The notes beneath the pieces were generated by a model that was not told where the DNA came from, searched no databases, and was given only the letters and a program-made list of their open reading frames with translations. From Chitinophagaceae bacterium UBA1946 (GTDB lineage: Bacteria; Bacteroidota; Bacteroidia; Chitinophagales; Chitinophagaceae): a stretch of DNA of 54,420 nucleotides. Location: the NCBI GenBank assembly GCA_002336815.1, contig DDEU01000021.1, forward strand, positions 342 to 54,761, read 5' to 3'. Each line of letters starts with the position of its first letter. Within the stretch, counting starts at the first letter, position 1. A program made the translations under genes and the position numbers. Shown one piece after another: positions 38,401-43,401 of the stretch.

Positions 38401-38807
38401 CACCGGATGGGCTTAATAATCCTTTTATTCAAAACCCGGTTGCGGTTCTAAGCAACGATGCAACGTACAGTGTTACCGCCACTGCTGCCAACGGGTGTGA
38501 CGCAACCGATGCTATCAATATCCGAATCAACAGGACTGCCGAAATATATGTACCCTCTGCATTTACGCCCGGCGGTAACAATCCCTTGCTGCATGCTATA
38601 CCTGTCGGAATTAAAACTTTCCTCTATTTTGCGGTCTATAACAGGTGGGGACAGGAAGTTTTCAGGACCAGTAACCCGGCAACCGGTTGGGATGGTATTT
38701 ACAAAGGCAAAGCGCAAAACAGCGCCGGTTATGTCTGGATAGCAGAAGGCATTGATTTCCGGAACCGTGTCATTTCAAGAAAAGGAAACGTAGTATTGAT
38801 CAGGTAG
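26418..38807 (+). CDS. Giant T9SS-secreted repeat adhesin with SprB and 66-70-residue repeats
   Basis: 4129 residues. Signal peptide 1-30 (ending LYA). Residues about 40-300 hold a DUF7948-like domain (HRFIQNIGQYGDYLAGQ, then YPGIDIEYLF), as in SBBP-repeat proteins, followed by a propeller-like region (about 295-650). Residues 738-1982 contain 16 SprB-type repeats of about 76 residues, each with paired cysteines and a VKDA-x-GC strand. Residues 1983-2444 and 2620-3960 carry 7 and 20 repeats of 66-70 residues, separated by an FN3-like module (2445-2530) and a second beta-sandwich module. The last 85 residues (VPSAFTPGGNN to the end) are the CHU_C gliding-associated sorting domain of T9SS type B cargo. 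Expected role: a very long surface filament or adhesin acting in gliding, attachment or polymer binding. xerD converges 9 bases downstream. Confidence 0.92.
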   Translation: MKNACNLAVTYARNLSALFLLFFLYTNLYAQLPAKSELAKRIFSTDRTTVLDKDPFGIEHRFIQNIGQYGDYLAGQTQMGSILYGYEGMGMPVLFTKKGFIQLQRKAPELTEEERERRERKGTRKEDAFEKMIPEDGSITMAWVNANPDVVIIPEEKTQEYHTYGMLPEKAVAFEKITYQDLYPGIDIEYLFSKNDQPGFEYRIILHPGADIHAVKMQFAGDTKKIKLTNTGLLVKTDFGGITQTAPVGFYADDKQKTIPVKFSLTGNTVGFTTGETLDSTRTLVIDPFVTATGNLLGLNAGKAKDVDFDYAGNIYVTGGGSYTTTHSLAKYDAAGVLQWTFNGTLTIPSWTFGTYYGGWMVEKPTGNIYLGQGFNFSTGFQVIRVSTTGLYDNYITTANQSFTEAWKMFWNCNNGSPQILIAGGGINSEINFGLFTPPATTVSSLNVTGIPYTGGTGWAQDIADFVFDPANNDMYTIYGSLIGTPSLGNMMYKNTAPYSAASIAWSLPSGYNTVSEAANRPYLVAGGLVDNSANMLYVNASYLYYWDGKNLKAFDKATGAAVGTPLTTANTAFMQGGIIVDACDNVFVGEANGNIKVYKFNGSTFNDAAAADITVAGFAGRHVYDLAYDEAKKLMYASGDGFVASFDISAYCPNTFYTINVVPNCATNTATATVSPTPPAGSTITYTLYTGAVQIAANTTGVFTGIIPNTTYKIIATINLNCSGAQASNTFTIPAPTINTTQVNTTCGNSTGSITATGSGTAGPFTYNINGGSYQASGTFNGLAAGVYTIIVKDAGGCTNTKVVTTLNSNGPSLTFTQVNADCGSNNATVTANATGGTAPYQFSINNGVTYQSGNFFTGLLPGAYILVVKDAAGCTNAATVTITSSPSPLITAIPAAATCGNTNGTITAFGSSGTGALQYSINGNIFQPGNTFTGLAPGAYTVTVKDANGCTNNVPATIANTPAPTITGTSTPAACSNINGSVTANGAGGVAPLQYSINGGAYQSSNIFTGLATGVYSISVKDATGCTNTVNVTVSSTNGPALTATTISSSCNASNGSITATASGGTPAYQYSIDGFTFQAGNTFTGLPAGSYIVYAKDALGCFAAFAVVITNTAGPLVSAVSTAASCSANDGSITAAGSGGTLPYQFSIDGFTFQVSNIFTGLAPNTTYTITIKDAGGCESTSTVAVNNASGLTMTVSSIAASCNNSIGVITATATGGAGVLQYSINGTVYQASNIFNGLAAGSYTVYVKDANGCIVTSPATVDAISSATISVTTTDETCNSANGIIEISGSGGVAPLTYSIDGSTYQSSGTFINIAAGNYTAYIKDGSGCVGTQDFTITNTGAGPGISTFTVTVKGAYLCNGGQGKITNPRVNGSNCGSCSFSLDGGAFIPNSTQLFLNVPPGTHTVTAMDAGGCTKTIIINMGIAVNSTASAVVTGTACNTSNGSITLTGIGPNTPYHASITGIGGPWVTFDPGTTFTGLAAGTYTIILSDDESFDSGPPVDPGGCLDTITVVVPSIGGPSLNIVKDNGTCALNDGTITASGSGGTPPLEYSIDGSTFQPTGDFTGLPSGTYNITVQDGTGCSNSQDVTITNPAGPEVTGLTASASCGLNNGTITATGTGGTPPLQYSLDGFAFQPGNSFTGLAAGNYNLYVKDAANCYSIIPLTITAAPLPKVTAFTIATTCNNNDGSIITTGSTGTSPYTYSINGTVFQSSNIFSGLPAGFYTVSIKGDRGCTSTTGITIGNIGAPTFTNTTVAAKCGNANGSIAVVASGGTPPYQYSSNGGTTYQPGNILTALAPGTYTVLVKDFNGCIASKAILVGNTNGPQTLTAVVVNAACGLSNGTITATATGGTAPLQYSRDGVIYQVSNTFSVPGGSYTLYVRDASLCIKTIPVTVLDLPGPALTAASSAASCGLNDGTITGTATGGTGLLTYSKDGFTFQASNIFLNLAAGPYSITVKDARGCSSTTAITVATIGATVTPTFNAVAAICSGAALAALPTTSLNGITGTWAPALNNTLTTTYTFTPTAGQCATTATLTITVNSNTTPTFNPVAAICSGAVLSALPTTSLNGITGTWAPALNNTLTTTYTFTPTAGQCATTATLTITVNSNTTPTFNPVAAICSGAALAALPTTSLNGITGTWAPALNNTLTTTYTFTPTAGQCATAATLTITVNSNTTPTFNPVAAICSGAALTALPTTSLNGITGTWAPALNNTLTTTYTFTPTAGQCATTATLTITVNSNTTPTFNPVAAICSGAALSALPTTSLNGITGTWAPALNNTLTTTYTFTPTAGQCATTATLTITVNSNTTPTFNPVAAICSGAALSALPTTSFNGITGTWAPALNNTLTTTYTFTPTAGQCATTATLTITVSPNTTPTFNPVAAICSGAALSALPTTSLNGITGTWAPALNNTLTTTYTFTPATGQCATTATLTVTVNPILNATINCGVSTTSSVIFTWAAVSGATGYTVSYQVNSGPAINIGTIGNLLSYQVNGLAAGDNVTITVTPTGGSGTCFNAANATCTATACTPPTANISYTGSFCASLTTTQPVSLTGTGTFTGGTFTAAPALSINSSTGAITPSLSTGGTHLVTYTVPASGGCPGVVATTSVTIETVVTPTFNPVAAICSGAALAALPTTSLNGITGTWAPALNNTLTTTYTFTPTAGQCATTATLTITVSPNTTPTFNPVAAICSGAALAALPTTSLNGITGTWAPALNNTLTTTYTFTPSTGQCAKTATLAITVNPNTTPTFNPIAAICSGTALTALPTTSLNGITGTWAPALNNTLTTTYTFTPTAGQCATTATLTITVNSSTAPTFNPVSAICSGAALAALPTTSLNGITGTWAPALNNTLTTTYTFTPTAGQCATTTSLTITVNSNTTPTFNPIAAICSGAALTALPTTSLNGITGTWAPALNNTLTTKYTFTPSAGQCATTATLTITVNPNITPAFNPIGSLCQNSTAPILPSASNNGITGTWNPATINTTTVGTNSYTFTPSPGQCANATTLSVIIATQISPVFTAIGPLCQNATAPLLPSTSNNGINGTWSPATISTGVIGTNTYTFTPATGQCATASMTISILITGSTTPTFNPVAAICSGDALAALPTTSLNGITGTWAPALNNTLTTTYTFTPTAGQCATTTTLLITVNPNVTPTFNPVAAICSGDALAALPTTSLNGITGTWAPALNNTLTTTYTFTPSAGQCATTTSLTITVNSNTTPTFNPVSAICSGAALAALPTTSLNGITGTWAPTLNNTSTTTYTFTPTAGQCATTTTLLITVNPNVTPTFNPVAAICSGDALAALPTTSLNGITGTWAPALNNVSTTTYTFTPTAGQCAATTALTITVNPGVTPVFNPIGSLCQNSTAPILPSASNNGITGTWNPAVINTATTGPTTYTFTPAAGQCATAATLTVTIATQITAVFTAIGPLCINSTAPSLPAVSNNGISGTWNPATINTAATGTFPYTFTPANGQCATAVTTLNITITTSIVPSFNPVAAICAGAALAPLPTTSLNGITGTWSPALNNNATTTYTFTPDAGQCASTSTLTITVTSAITPAFTAPGTLCQGTIAPALPSVSNNGITGTWSPATINTTTIGSGTYTFTPGAGQCATGTTMNVNIATQITPQFTAIGPLCQNTTAPLLPATSNNGINGTWTPATINTTTIGTNTYTFTPAAGQCATATVSIQVIVNGVVIPTFTPVATICAGTTLAALPTTSVNGITGVWSPALNNTATTNYTFTPAAGQCAAATTLTVTVTPASIPTFNPVPAICANTSLAALPTTSLNGITGAWTPALNNTATTTYTFTPTAGQCASVTTLTVTVTPASIPTFNPVAPICAGTTLAALPTTSLNGITGVWTPALNNTATTTYTFTPTAGQCAAATTLTVTVTPVSIPTFNPVEPICAGTTLAALPTTSLNGISGTWTPALNNTATTTYTFTPTAGQCAATATLEIAVKPAPVIFAGNDTIISINEPFTLHPVDVNNAGFTRYLWSPPDGLNNPFIQNPVAVLSNDATYSVTATAANGCDATDAINIRINRTAEIYVPSAFTPGGNNPLLHAIPVGIKTFLYFAVYNRWGQEVFRTSNPATGWDGIYKGKAQNSAGYVWIAEGIDFRNRVISRKGNVVLIR
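28629..32363 (+). repeat. Sixteen SprB-type repeats
   Basis: About 76 codons each. Pattern: Cys near position 11, NGSITATGSGG, QYSIDG, FTGLAAGSYTV, VKDA-GC, then a hydrophobic strand and a Gly-Pro joint. Repeats 9 and 10 are longer and more divergent. Conserved at protein level, weakly at DNA level, so this is the older array in the gene. Confidence 0.85.
32364..33749 (+). repeat. First block of seven 198-base repeats (type A)
   Basis: Seven perfectly in-phase 198-base units, each coding 66 residues from TPTFNPVAAICSG to TITVNSNT, with cysteines at unit positions 11 and 52. Units are highly alike in DNA, many differing only at silent sites, which marks recent amplification. Confidence 0.92.
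34275..38297 (+). repeat. Second block of twenty repeats, mixed A (198-base) and B (207/210-base) units
   Basis: Order from 34275: five A, B1-B2 (35265-35681), four A, B1-B2 (36474-36890), one A, B1-B2 (37089-37505), four A. B1 is 69 residues ending in IATQI; B2 is 70 residues, mostly opening as FTAIGPLC. A units are 66 residues. Last four A units use IPTFNPV and ICAGTTLAALP, a diverged sub-family. Confidence 0.9.
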
Positions 38808-38816
38808 CTACCGATA

Positions 38817-39716
38817 TCATTTAAATGCAGGATGAAATTTATACAGGGTATCTCTCAGATATTTCCTGTCTAAGTGAGTGTATATTTCTGTAGTGGTGAT
38901 GCTTTCGTGGCCCAGCATTTCCTGCACGGCCCGGAGGTCGGCTCCGCCTTCCACCAGGTGAGTGGCAAATGAATGACGGAAAGTATGTGGCGAGATCGTC
39001 TTTTTGATACCAGCTTTCCTGGTCATTTCTTTGATCACTAAAAACACCATTACCCTGCTGAGTTTTGCTCCCCGCCTGTTCAGGAAGAGTACGTCTTCAT
39101 TGCCCGGTTGCACGTTTACGTGTATACGAGTATCGTTTTTGTAAATAGTAATGTATTTAACGGCATCGCTGCCAATGGGTACCAGCCTTTCTTTATCACC
39201 CTTACCCACCACCCTTATAAAACCTACATCCAGGTGCAGTGAACTGATGCGGAGGTTTACCAGTTCTGTAACACGCAATCCGCAACTGTACAATGTTTCC
39301 AGCATCGCCTTGTTTCTTCCTCCTTCCGGGGTACTCAGGTCGATCTGGCCAATGATCTGCTCTATTTCTTCAAAGCTTAATATATCGGGCAGTGAGCGTT
39401 TTAATTTGGGAGATTCCAGCAATGCTGTTGGATCAGCAACAGTGATCTGTTCCATCAAACAGTATTTGAAAAAACTCTTCAGCCCGGAAATGATCCTTGC
39501 CTGCGAGCCCGGCAACATGCCCAATTCTGCGATCCATCTTACAAAAGCTTCCAGGTCTTTCAACACGATCTCTTTGGGCGGCCTCGCAATGCCCTCCTGT
39601 TCAAAATAGGCGGTGAGCTTTTCAATATCATGCAGGTAAGCTTCCACCGAATTTTCACTCAGTGATTTCTCCAGTTGCAGATAAGCTTTAAACCCTTTTT
39701 TATACGGTTCCCACAT
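38817..39716 (-). CDS. xerD: Tyrosine recombinase XerD
   Basis: 299 residues, the usual XerC/D length. The SAM-like N-terminal core-binding domain (1-90) is followed by the catalytic domain with the full set of active-site residues: Arg148 (CGLRVTEL), Lys172, His244 and Arg247 (HTFRHSF), His270 (LGHES) and nucleophile Tyr279 (EIYTH). It resolves chromosome dimers at dif with XerC. The C-terminus (DRKYLRDTLYKFHPAF) fits XerD of this phylum. It converges on the giant adhesin gene with 9 bases between stops and no terminator in between. Confidence 0.92.
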   Translation of the reverse strand: MWEPYKKGFKAYLQLEKSLSENSVEAYLHDIEKLTAYFEQEGIARPPKEIVLKDLEAFVRWIAELGMLPGSQARIISGLKSFFKYCLMEQITVADPTALLESPKLKRSLPDILSFEEIEQIIGQIDLSTPEGGRNKAMLETLYSCGLRVTELVNLRISSLHLDVGFIRVVGKGDKERLVPIGSDAVKYITIYKNDTRIHVNVQPGNEDVLFLNRRGAKLSRVMVFLVIKEMTRKAGIKKTISPHTFRHSFATHLVEGGADLRAVQEMLGHESITTTEIYTHLDRKYLRDTLYKFHPAFK

Positions 39717-39868
39717 AGCTGCAAATTAACAATGATTTTATGATCGCAGCGATCGCTTATTTCGAACGATGCTTTTACAGTGGCATTGATTTTGTTTAAT
39801 GCCGACGATTTGATATTATTGCATCCCATAAGTACAATATTCATTATACAACAACTGCTGCTAATTTT

Positions 39869-40369
39869 ATGATCGTAAACCTCCGCACTTTCAAAAAGAA
39901 ATTCGAGCTGAACAAAAGATCATTCCGCACTTTTTTAACAAAGCTGGAAAACAATCCCCCGCAGGGACTTCATAGAACAATGGTAGAGGTTGACAAAGAA
40001 GTGTGGGGCGAAATCGATTGCCTTAGCTGCGGCAACTGCTGCAAAAAGATGACGCCTACCTTTACACCGGCCGATATCAAAAGGATCGCAGGTTATTTTA
40101 ACATGACACCCGATGCCTTCAGGGAAAAATGGCTTACATTCGACAAAAAAGAGGGCGACTGGCAAAACGTAAAGCAGCCCTGCCAGTTCTTGAATTTAAC
40201 CGACAACAAGTGCAGCATCTATCCTATCAGGCCGGCCGACTGTGCAGGTTTTCCGCACCTTACCAAAAAAAATCCTACCGACTACATACATGTACACAAA
40301 CAGAACATTCAATATTGCCCTGCTACTTATAAAATGGTAGAAAAGATGATGGACAGGATCAAAAAATAA
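39869..40369 (+). CDS. YkgJ-family cysteine cluster protein
   Basis: 166 residues. The cluster is CLSCGNCCKK (about 50-60) and, after about 50 residues, CQFLNLTDNKCSIYPIRPADCAGFP, a pattern of CxxCGxCC...C...CxIYxxRPxxC in the CxxCxxCC (YkgJ) family. These proteins likely bind zinc or an Fe-S cluster; a role in protein demethylation or flagellin-lysine modification has been suggested for relatives, but function here is unknown. The start at 39869 comes just after TAATTTT. It converges on yraN with 2 bases between stops. Confidence 0.85.
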   Translation: MIVNLRTFKKKFELNKRSFRTFLTKLENNPPQGLHRTMVEVDKEVWGEIDCLSCGNCCKKMTPTFTPADIKRIAGYFNMTPDAFREKWLTFDKKEGDWQNVKQPCQFLNLTDNKCSIYPIRPADCAGFPHLTKKNPTDYIHVHKQNIQYCPATYKMVEKMMDRIKK

Positions 40370-40371
40370 GT

Positions 40372-40725
40372 TTACAGGTAAACATCTTCAATTAAAAAAT
40401 ATTCGGGCTTTGCGTTATTGATCGTAATAGAAAGAATATTGAACTGGATGCGTTTCCATTGGGGATGCAGGTACAAATATTCCTCAGCTGCATTGATAAG
40501 GTTTTGCATTTTCTTCCTGCCTACTTTTTCTTCCGGCAACCCATAGCTGGCAGTGCGCCTGGTTTTAATTTCCACAAAATGTAAAACTCCATTCCTTTCA
40601 GCGATGATGTCCACTTCCCAGTGGGAATGGCGCCAGTTCTTTTCCAGTATCTCATAGCCGTTTTCGGTAAAATAGATTTCACCCAGTTGCTCGCCCAGTT
40701 TGCCCGTATGAATGTGTTTGGCCAT
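40372..40725 (-). CDS. yraN: YraN/UPF0102 family endonuclease-like protein
   Basis: 117 residues from the ATG at 40725. The PD-(D/E)xK-like core is visible: GKLGEQLGE, then EVDIIAE and FVEIKTRR, the Asp and Glu-x-Lys of the resolvase-like nuclease fold. YraN proteins are widespread and often sit near rnhB or rimM, but their role is not settled. A longer frame from 40758 exists; the shorter start is preferred because of family alignment (MAKHIHTGKLGE) and because a TAACTTTG box lies 5 bases before it, inside the longer frame. Confidence 0.88.
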   Translation of the reverse strand: MAKHIHTGKLGEQLGEIYFTENGYEILEKNWRHSHWEVDIIAERNGVLHFVEIKTRRTASYGLPEEKVGRKKMQNLINAAEEYLYLHPQWKRIQFNILSITINNAKPEYFLIEDVYL

Positions 40726-40730
40726 TATAC

Positions 40731-40758
40731 CAAAGTTATTCAAATATGTAATCCCCAA
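40731..40758 (-). promoter_or_regulatory. Candidate promoter of yraN
   Basis: On the minus strand TTG (40756-40758), a 17-base spacer and TAACTTTG (40731-40738) match the Bacteroidota -33/-7 pattern. The -7 box ends 5 bases before the ATG at 40725. Confidence 0.45.
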
Positions 40759-40832
40759 AATAAAGCGGCCTGTGCGTTAAAAATGGTTATTGGAAAATAA
40801 TTATTACCTATTTTCGCAGCAAAGAATTTAAC

Positions 40833-41387
40833 ATGCACAAACAACAACTTTCTTCAGTATCAATTGCTGTAATATTAATCCTCCTGGCCGCTATATCAAG
40901 AGTTGTATTATATCCTCATAATTTCAGTCCAATGATCGGCATGGCCATCTTTGGCGGCGCCATCATAAAAGACAAAAGACTGGCCTTTGCCTTACCGCTC
41001 TTATCTATGCTGCTTTCCGATATCATGTTTGAAGCATTCAATATTGCACCTGGATTTTGGGGATGGGGACAGTTAGTGGGCTATGGTATCTTTGCCCTGG
41101 TTACTGTGATCGCCTTTAATCTTAAAAAGATCAATGTCATTAATGTAGCCGCTTATGCTGTTATGTCCTCTGTGATTTTTTTCCTGCTTTCCAACCTGGC
41201 CTTCTTTATCATTGACAATCCCGTTTATCATACTTATACACAGGATGGTGCAGGCTTTGTTAATTGTTATGTGAGCGCTTTACCCTTCTTTAGAACCAGT
41301 ATTGTAGCTGACCTTGTATACAGCGGGTTGCTGTTTGGCATTTACGCCCTGGCTCAAAACCTGGTCTTCAAAAAAGCTGTTGCTTAA
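40833..41387 (+). CDS. DUF6580 family putative membrane transport protein
   Basis: 184 residues with about five membrane segments. The N-terminal LILLAAISRVVLYPHNFSPMIGMAIFGGAIIKDKR is typical of DUF6580, thought to resemble ECF-type S components or rod-shape-like membrane folds; function is unknown. GWGQLVGYGIFAL and the SNLAFFIID segment are conserved in relatives by my recollection. A TTG (40790) and TATTTTCG (40809-40816) with a 16-base gap upstream may be its promoter. It ends before a bidirectional hairpin. Confidence 0.75.
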   Translation: MHKQQLSSVSIAVILILLAAISRVVLYPHNFSPMIGMAIFGGAIIKDKRLAFALPLLSMLLSDIMFEAFNIAPGFWGWGQLVGYGIFALVTVIAFNLKKINVINVAAYAVMSSVIFFLLSNLAFFIIDNPVYHTYTQDGAGFVNCYVSALPFFRTSIVADLVYSGLLFGIYALAQNLVFKKAVA

Positions 41388-41410
41388 TACTTCAAATTAT
41401 TTATACAATA

Positions 41411-41438
41411 AAAGCCTGTAGCGGAAACTACAGGCTTT
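41411..41438. terminator. Hairpin between DUF6580 and plsX (convergent)
   Basis: Perfect 11-bp inverted repeat AAAGCCTGTAG/CTACAGGCTTT with a 6-base loop CGGAAA. T-rich sequence follows on both strands, so it can end both transcripts. Confidence 0.75.
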
Positions 41439-41462
41439 ACTATTTTAATACGGTAATCAGTT

Positions 41463-42416
41463 CTATAAAACCTGGGCCGGCTTAAAAGCATCCTGCATTT
41501 TTTTCAGCAGGTCTTTCTCTATCATGCGCTGTGCAATTGCGATCATATTTTTAAAGGCCACCGCATGAGAGATACCATGCCCGATGATAACCGGCTTGGC
41601 AACGCCCAGCACAGGTACACCTCCGTATACTTCAAAATTGAAACGTTCAAAATGCTCGTCCTCAATACCCCTTCTCTTCACAATATCATACACACTTTCA
41701 GCCATTTTTAATACCACGTTACCTGTAAATCCTTCACAAACCATCACATCCGATTTGTCCATCAAAATATCCCGCCCCTCAATATTGCCGGCAAAATTGA
41801 TCAGCGTATTTTCTTTTAGCAACGGATAAGTGGCCTGCGCCAACAAATTTCCTTTGCCTTCTTCTTCCCCGATATTTACCAGGCCAACCCTTGGCTTTTC
41901 GATGCCTAAAATATGTTCGGCAAATAAAGAACCGAGTATGGCAAACTGGTTAAGGTTCTCCGGCTTGCAATCTGCATTGATGCCGGCATCCAGCAACAAT
42001 CCAAGGCTGCCGTTCTCCCGGGGTATATAGGCCCCGATCGTTGGCCGGCTTACTCCCTCAATGGCTTTGATGCTGAACAATGCGCCCACCATCATGGCCC
42101 CGGTATTGCCGGCACTGATAAAGGCATCAATTTTTCCGGATGCCAGCAAATGAAAACCAATGGCAATGGAAGAACGTTGTTTCTCTTTTAATGCTTTGGT
42201 GGGGTGCTCGTGCATTTCGATCACCTGGTCAGCATGCACAATTTGAATACCGGTTGGGTCAACAGCGTGTTGCTGCAGTAATTCTTCGATCTGTGCCTGG
42301 TCACCAATTAAAGTAAGACTGATACCGGGCTGCGGGGCAGACAGGTATTGGGCGATTCCCTTTACTGCTTCCAGTGGTGCAAAGTCGCCACCCATCATGT
42401 CAAGGCCTATATTCAT
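41463..42416 (-). CDS. plsX: Phosphate acyltransferase PlsX
   Basis: 317 residues. Opens with IGLDMMGGDFAPLEAVKG, the PlsX signature, and holds SAGNTGAMMVGA and VCEGFTGNVVLKM. PlsX converts acyl-ACP to acyl-phosphate, the donor for PlsY in phosphatidic acid synthesis, at the inner face of the membrane. It closes the leftward yceD-rpmF-plsX cluster, conserved across many bacteria and linking ribosome assembly with lipid synthesis. A hairpin separates it from rpmF. Confidence 0.95.
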   Translation of the reverse strand: MNIGLDMMGGDFAPLEAVKGIAQYLSAPQPGISLTLIGDQAQIEELLQQHAVDPTGIQIVHADQVIEMHEHPTKALKEKQRSSIAIGFHLLASGKIDAFISAGNTGAMMVGALFSIKAIEGVSRPTIGAYIPRENGSLGLLLDAGINADCKPENLNQFAILGSLFAEHILGIEKPRVGLVNIGEEEGKGNLLAQATYPLLKENTLINFAGNIEGRDILMDKSDVMVCEGFTGNVVLKMAESVYDIVKRRGIEDEHFERFNFEVYGGVPVLGVAKPVIIGHGISHAVAFKNMIAIAQRMIEKDLLKKMQDAFKPAQVL

Positions 42417-42437
42417 TGAAGGTGCTTTAAATGAAAA

Positions 42438-42480
42438 ATTCTAAGTTTCACATTCAGTGACCGAATGTAAAACTTAGAAT
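42438..42480 (-). terminator. Terminator or attenuator between rpmF and plsX
   Basis: Outer 11-bp (ATTCTAAGTTT/AAACTTAGAAT) and inner 6-bp (ACATTC/GAATGT) stems form one long hairpin with a 7-base loop. On the minus strand a T-tract follows, so it should end most rpmF transcripts before plsX. Confidence 0.7.
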
Positions 42481-42497
42481 GCAGTAATTGAAAAATC

Positions 42498-42692
42498 TTA
42501 TGCTTTAAGCGGCGCCTTTTCAGCTACCACCTGTCCTTTGTAGTATAATTTTCCTTCACTAACGTGGGCACGGTGACGTACATGTGTTAAGCCGGTTGTA
42601 GGATCTACAGACAAAGTAGTTTCCGAAGCTTTGTAATGCGTCCTTCTCTTAGCGCTGCGTTGCTGTGAATGGCGACGTTTGGGATTTGGCAT
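42498..42692 (-). CDS. rpmF: 50S ribosomal protein L32
   Basis: 64 residues, highly basic N-terminus MPNPKRRHSQQRSAKRRTHYKA, the L32 signature, then HVRHRAHVSEGKLYYKGQVV. It has no cysteine, so it lacks the zinc-binding CxxC pairs found in many L32 proteins (C-minus type). It lies 24 bases after yceD and is followed by a hairpin before plsX. Confidence 0.95.
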   Translation of the reverse strand: MPNPKRRHSQQRSAKRRTHYKASETTLSVDPTTGLTHVRHRAHVSEGKLYYKGQVVAEKAPLKA

Positions 42693-42716
42693 ATCTCTAA
42701 GTTTTAAATGTTATTA

Positions 42717-43286
42717 TTATTGTTTATTCTTTTTTGTTTTGGGAACCTTTTTAAATTGTTCCAGGCCTTTCCAGATAGCATTGGCATTGTGTTCTCCTTC
42801 CCCGATTTCCATGGCCTTTAATTTTTCCAATACTTCCTGGTTGCATTTCGGTCCGCCATATTCTTCCGGGCTGCACATTTTTTGCATTGGTATGCTCAAA
42901 CTCACAAATTCATAGATCCAGTCATTGAGGTGCAGGTGACTTTCAGTTCTGGAGATGTAAAAGATGTCAGGATCTTCTTCCTTCTCATTCATCTCATCCG
43001 GGTTTTCTACCATTTTTACTACCATGTTGAACTCATCCCACAGATCCATTTTCAGCACATTGTTACAACGGTCGCAAATCACATCTGCCTTGCCCCCTAT
43101 TTCAAATTTCAGCAGCATAAAACTGCTTTTTTTATCCAGCAGCAGTTTTATATGGGCACTGCAATCGGTAAAATCCCTTTTTTCCTCAATACCTGCAAAG
43201 AACTTATCGTCAACCTCGTAATTAAATTCGTGAACCCCGGGCTTTAAACCAACAAAAGCGATCTCAAACACATGTCTTTTACTCAT
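42717..43286 (-). CDS. yceD: YceD/DUF177 family protein
   Basis: 189 residues. The C-x-x-C motif CDRCNNVL (about 80) and the later CSPEEYGGPKC match DUF177 (YceD, once called 23S rRNA accumulation protein). It is linked to 23S rRNA processing and 50S assembly in other bacteria and plants. Position before rpmF and plsX is the conserved cluster order. A TACCTTCG box on the minus strand (43308-43315) 21 bases before the ATG may be the cluster promoter. Divergent from DUF3810. Confidence 0.88.
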   Translation of the reverse strand: MSKRHVFEIAFVGLKPGVHEFNYEVDDKFFAGIEEKRDFTDCSAHIKLLLDKKSSFMLLKFEIGGKADVICDRCNNVLKMDLWDEFNMVVKMVENPDEMNEKEEDPDIFYISRTESHLHLNDWIYEFVSLSIPMQKMCSPEEYGGPKCNQEVLEKLKAMEIGEGEHNANAIWKGLEQFKKVPKTKKNKQ

Positions 43287-43307
43287 GACTTTTGGTTTAA
43301 AGGACGG

Positions 43308-43315
43308 CGAAGGTA
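43308..43315 (-). promoter_or_regulatory. -7-like box upstream of yceD-rpmF-plsX
   Basis: TACCTTCG on the minus strand, a TAnnTTCG match, 21 bases before the yceD ATG. No well-placed -33 TTG is visible. Confidence 0.3.
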
Positions 43316-43401
43316 GTGCATTTCACCGGAAAACACACATCCTTTTAACAAAATTACCCCAAAATATCTCTACCGGAAGCATTTTTATTACTTTTAAGAT
43401 C

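Noticed and set aside
38817..39716. Recombinase beside a repeat adhesin as a phase-variation system
   Set aside because: The sequence has all features of housekeeping XerD, and no inverted recombination sites flank the adhesin or its promoter region.
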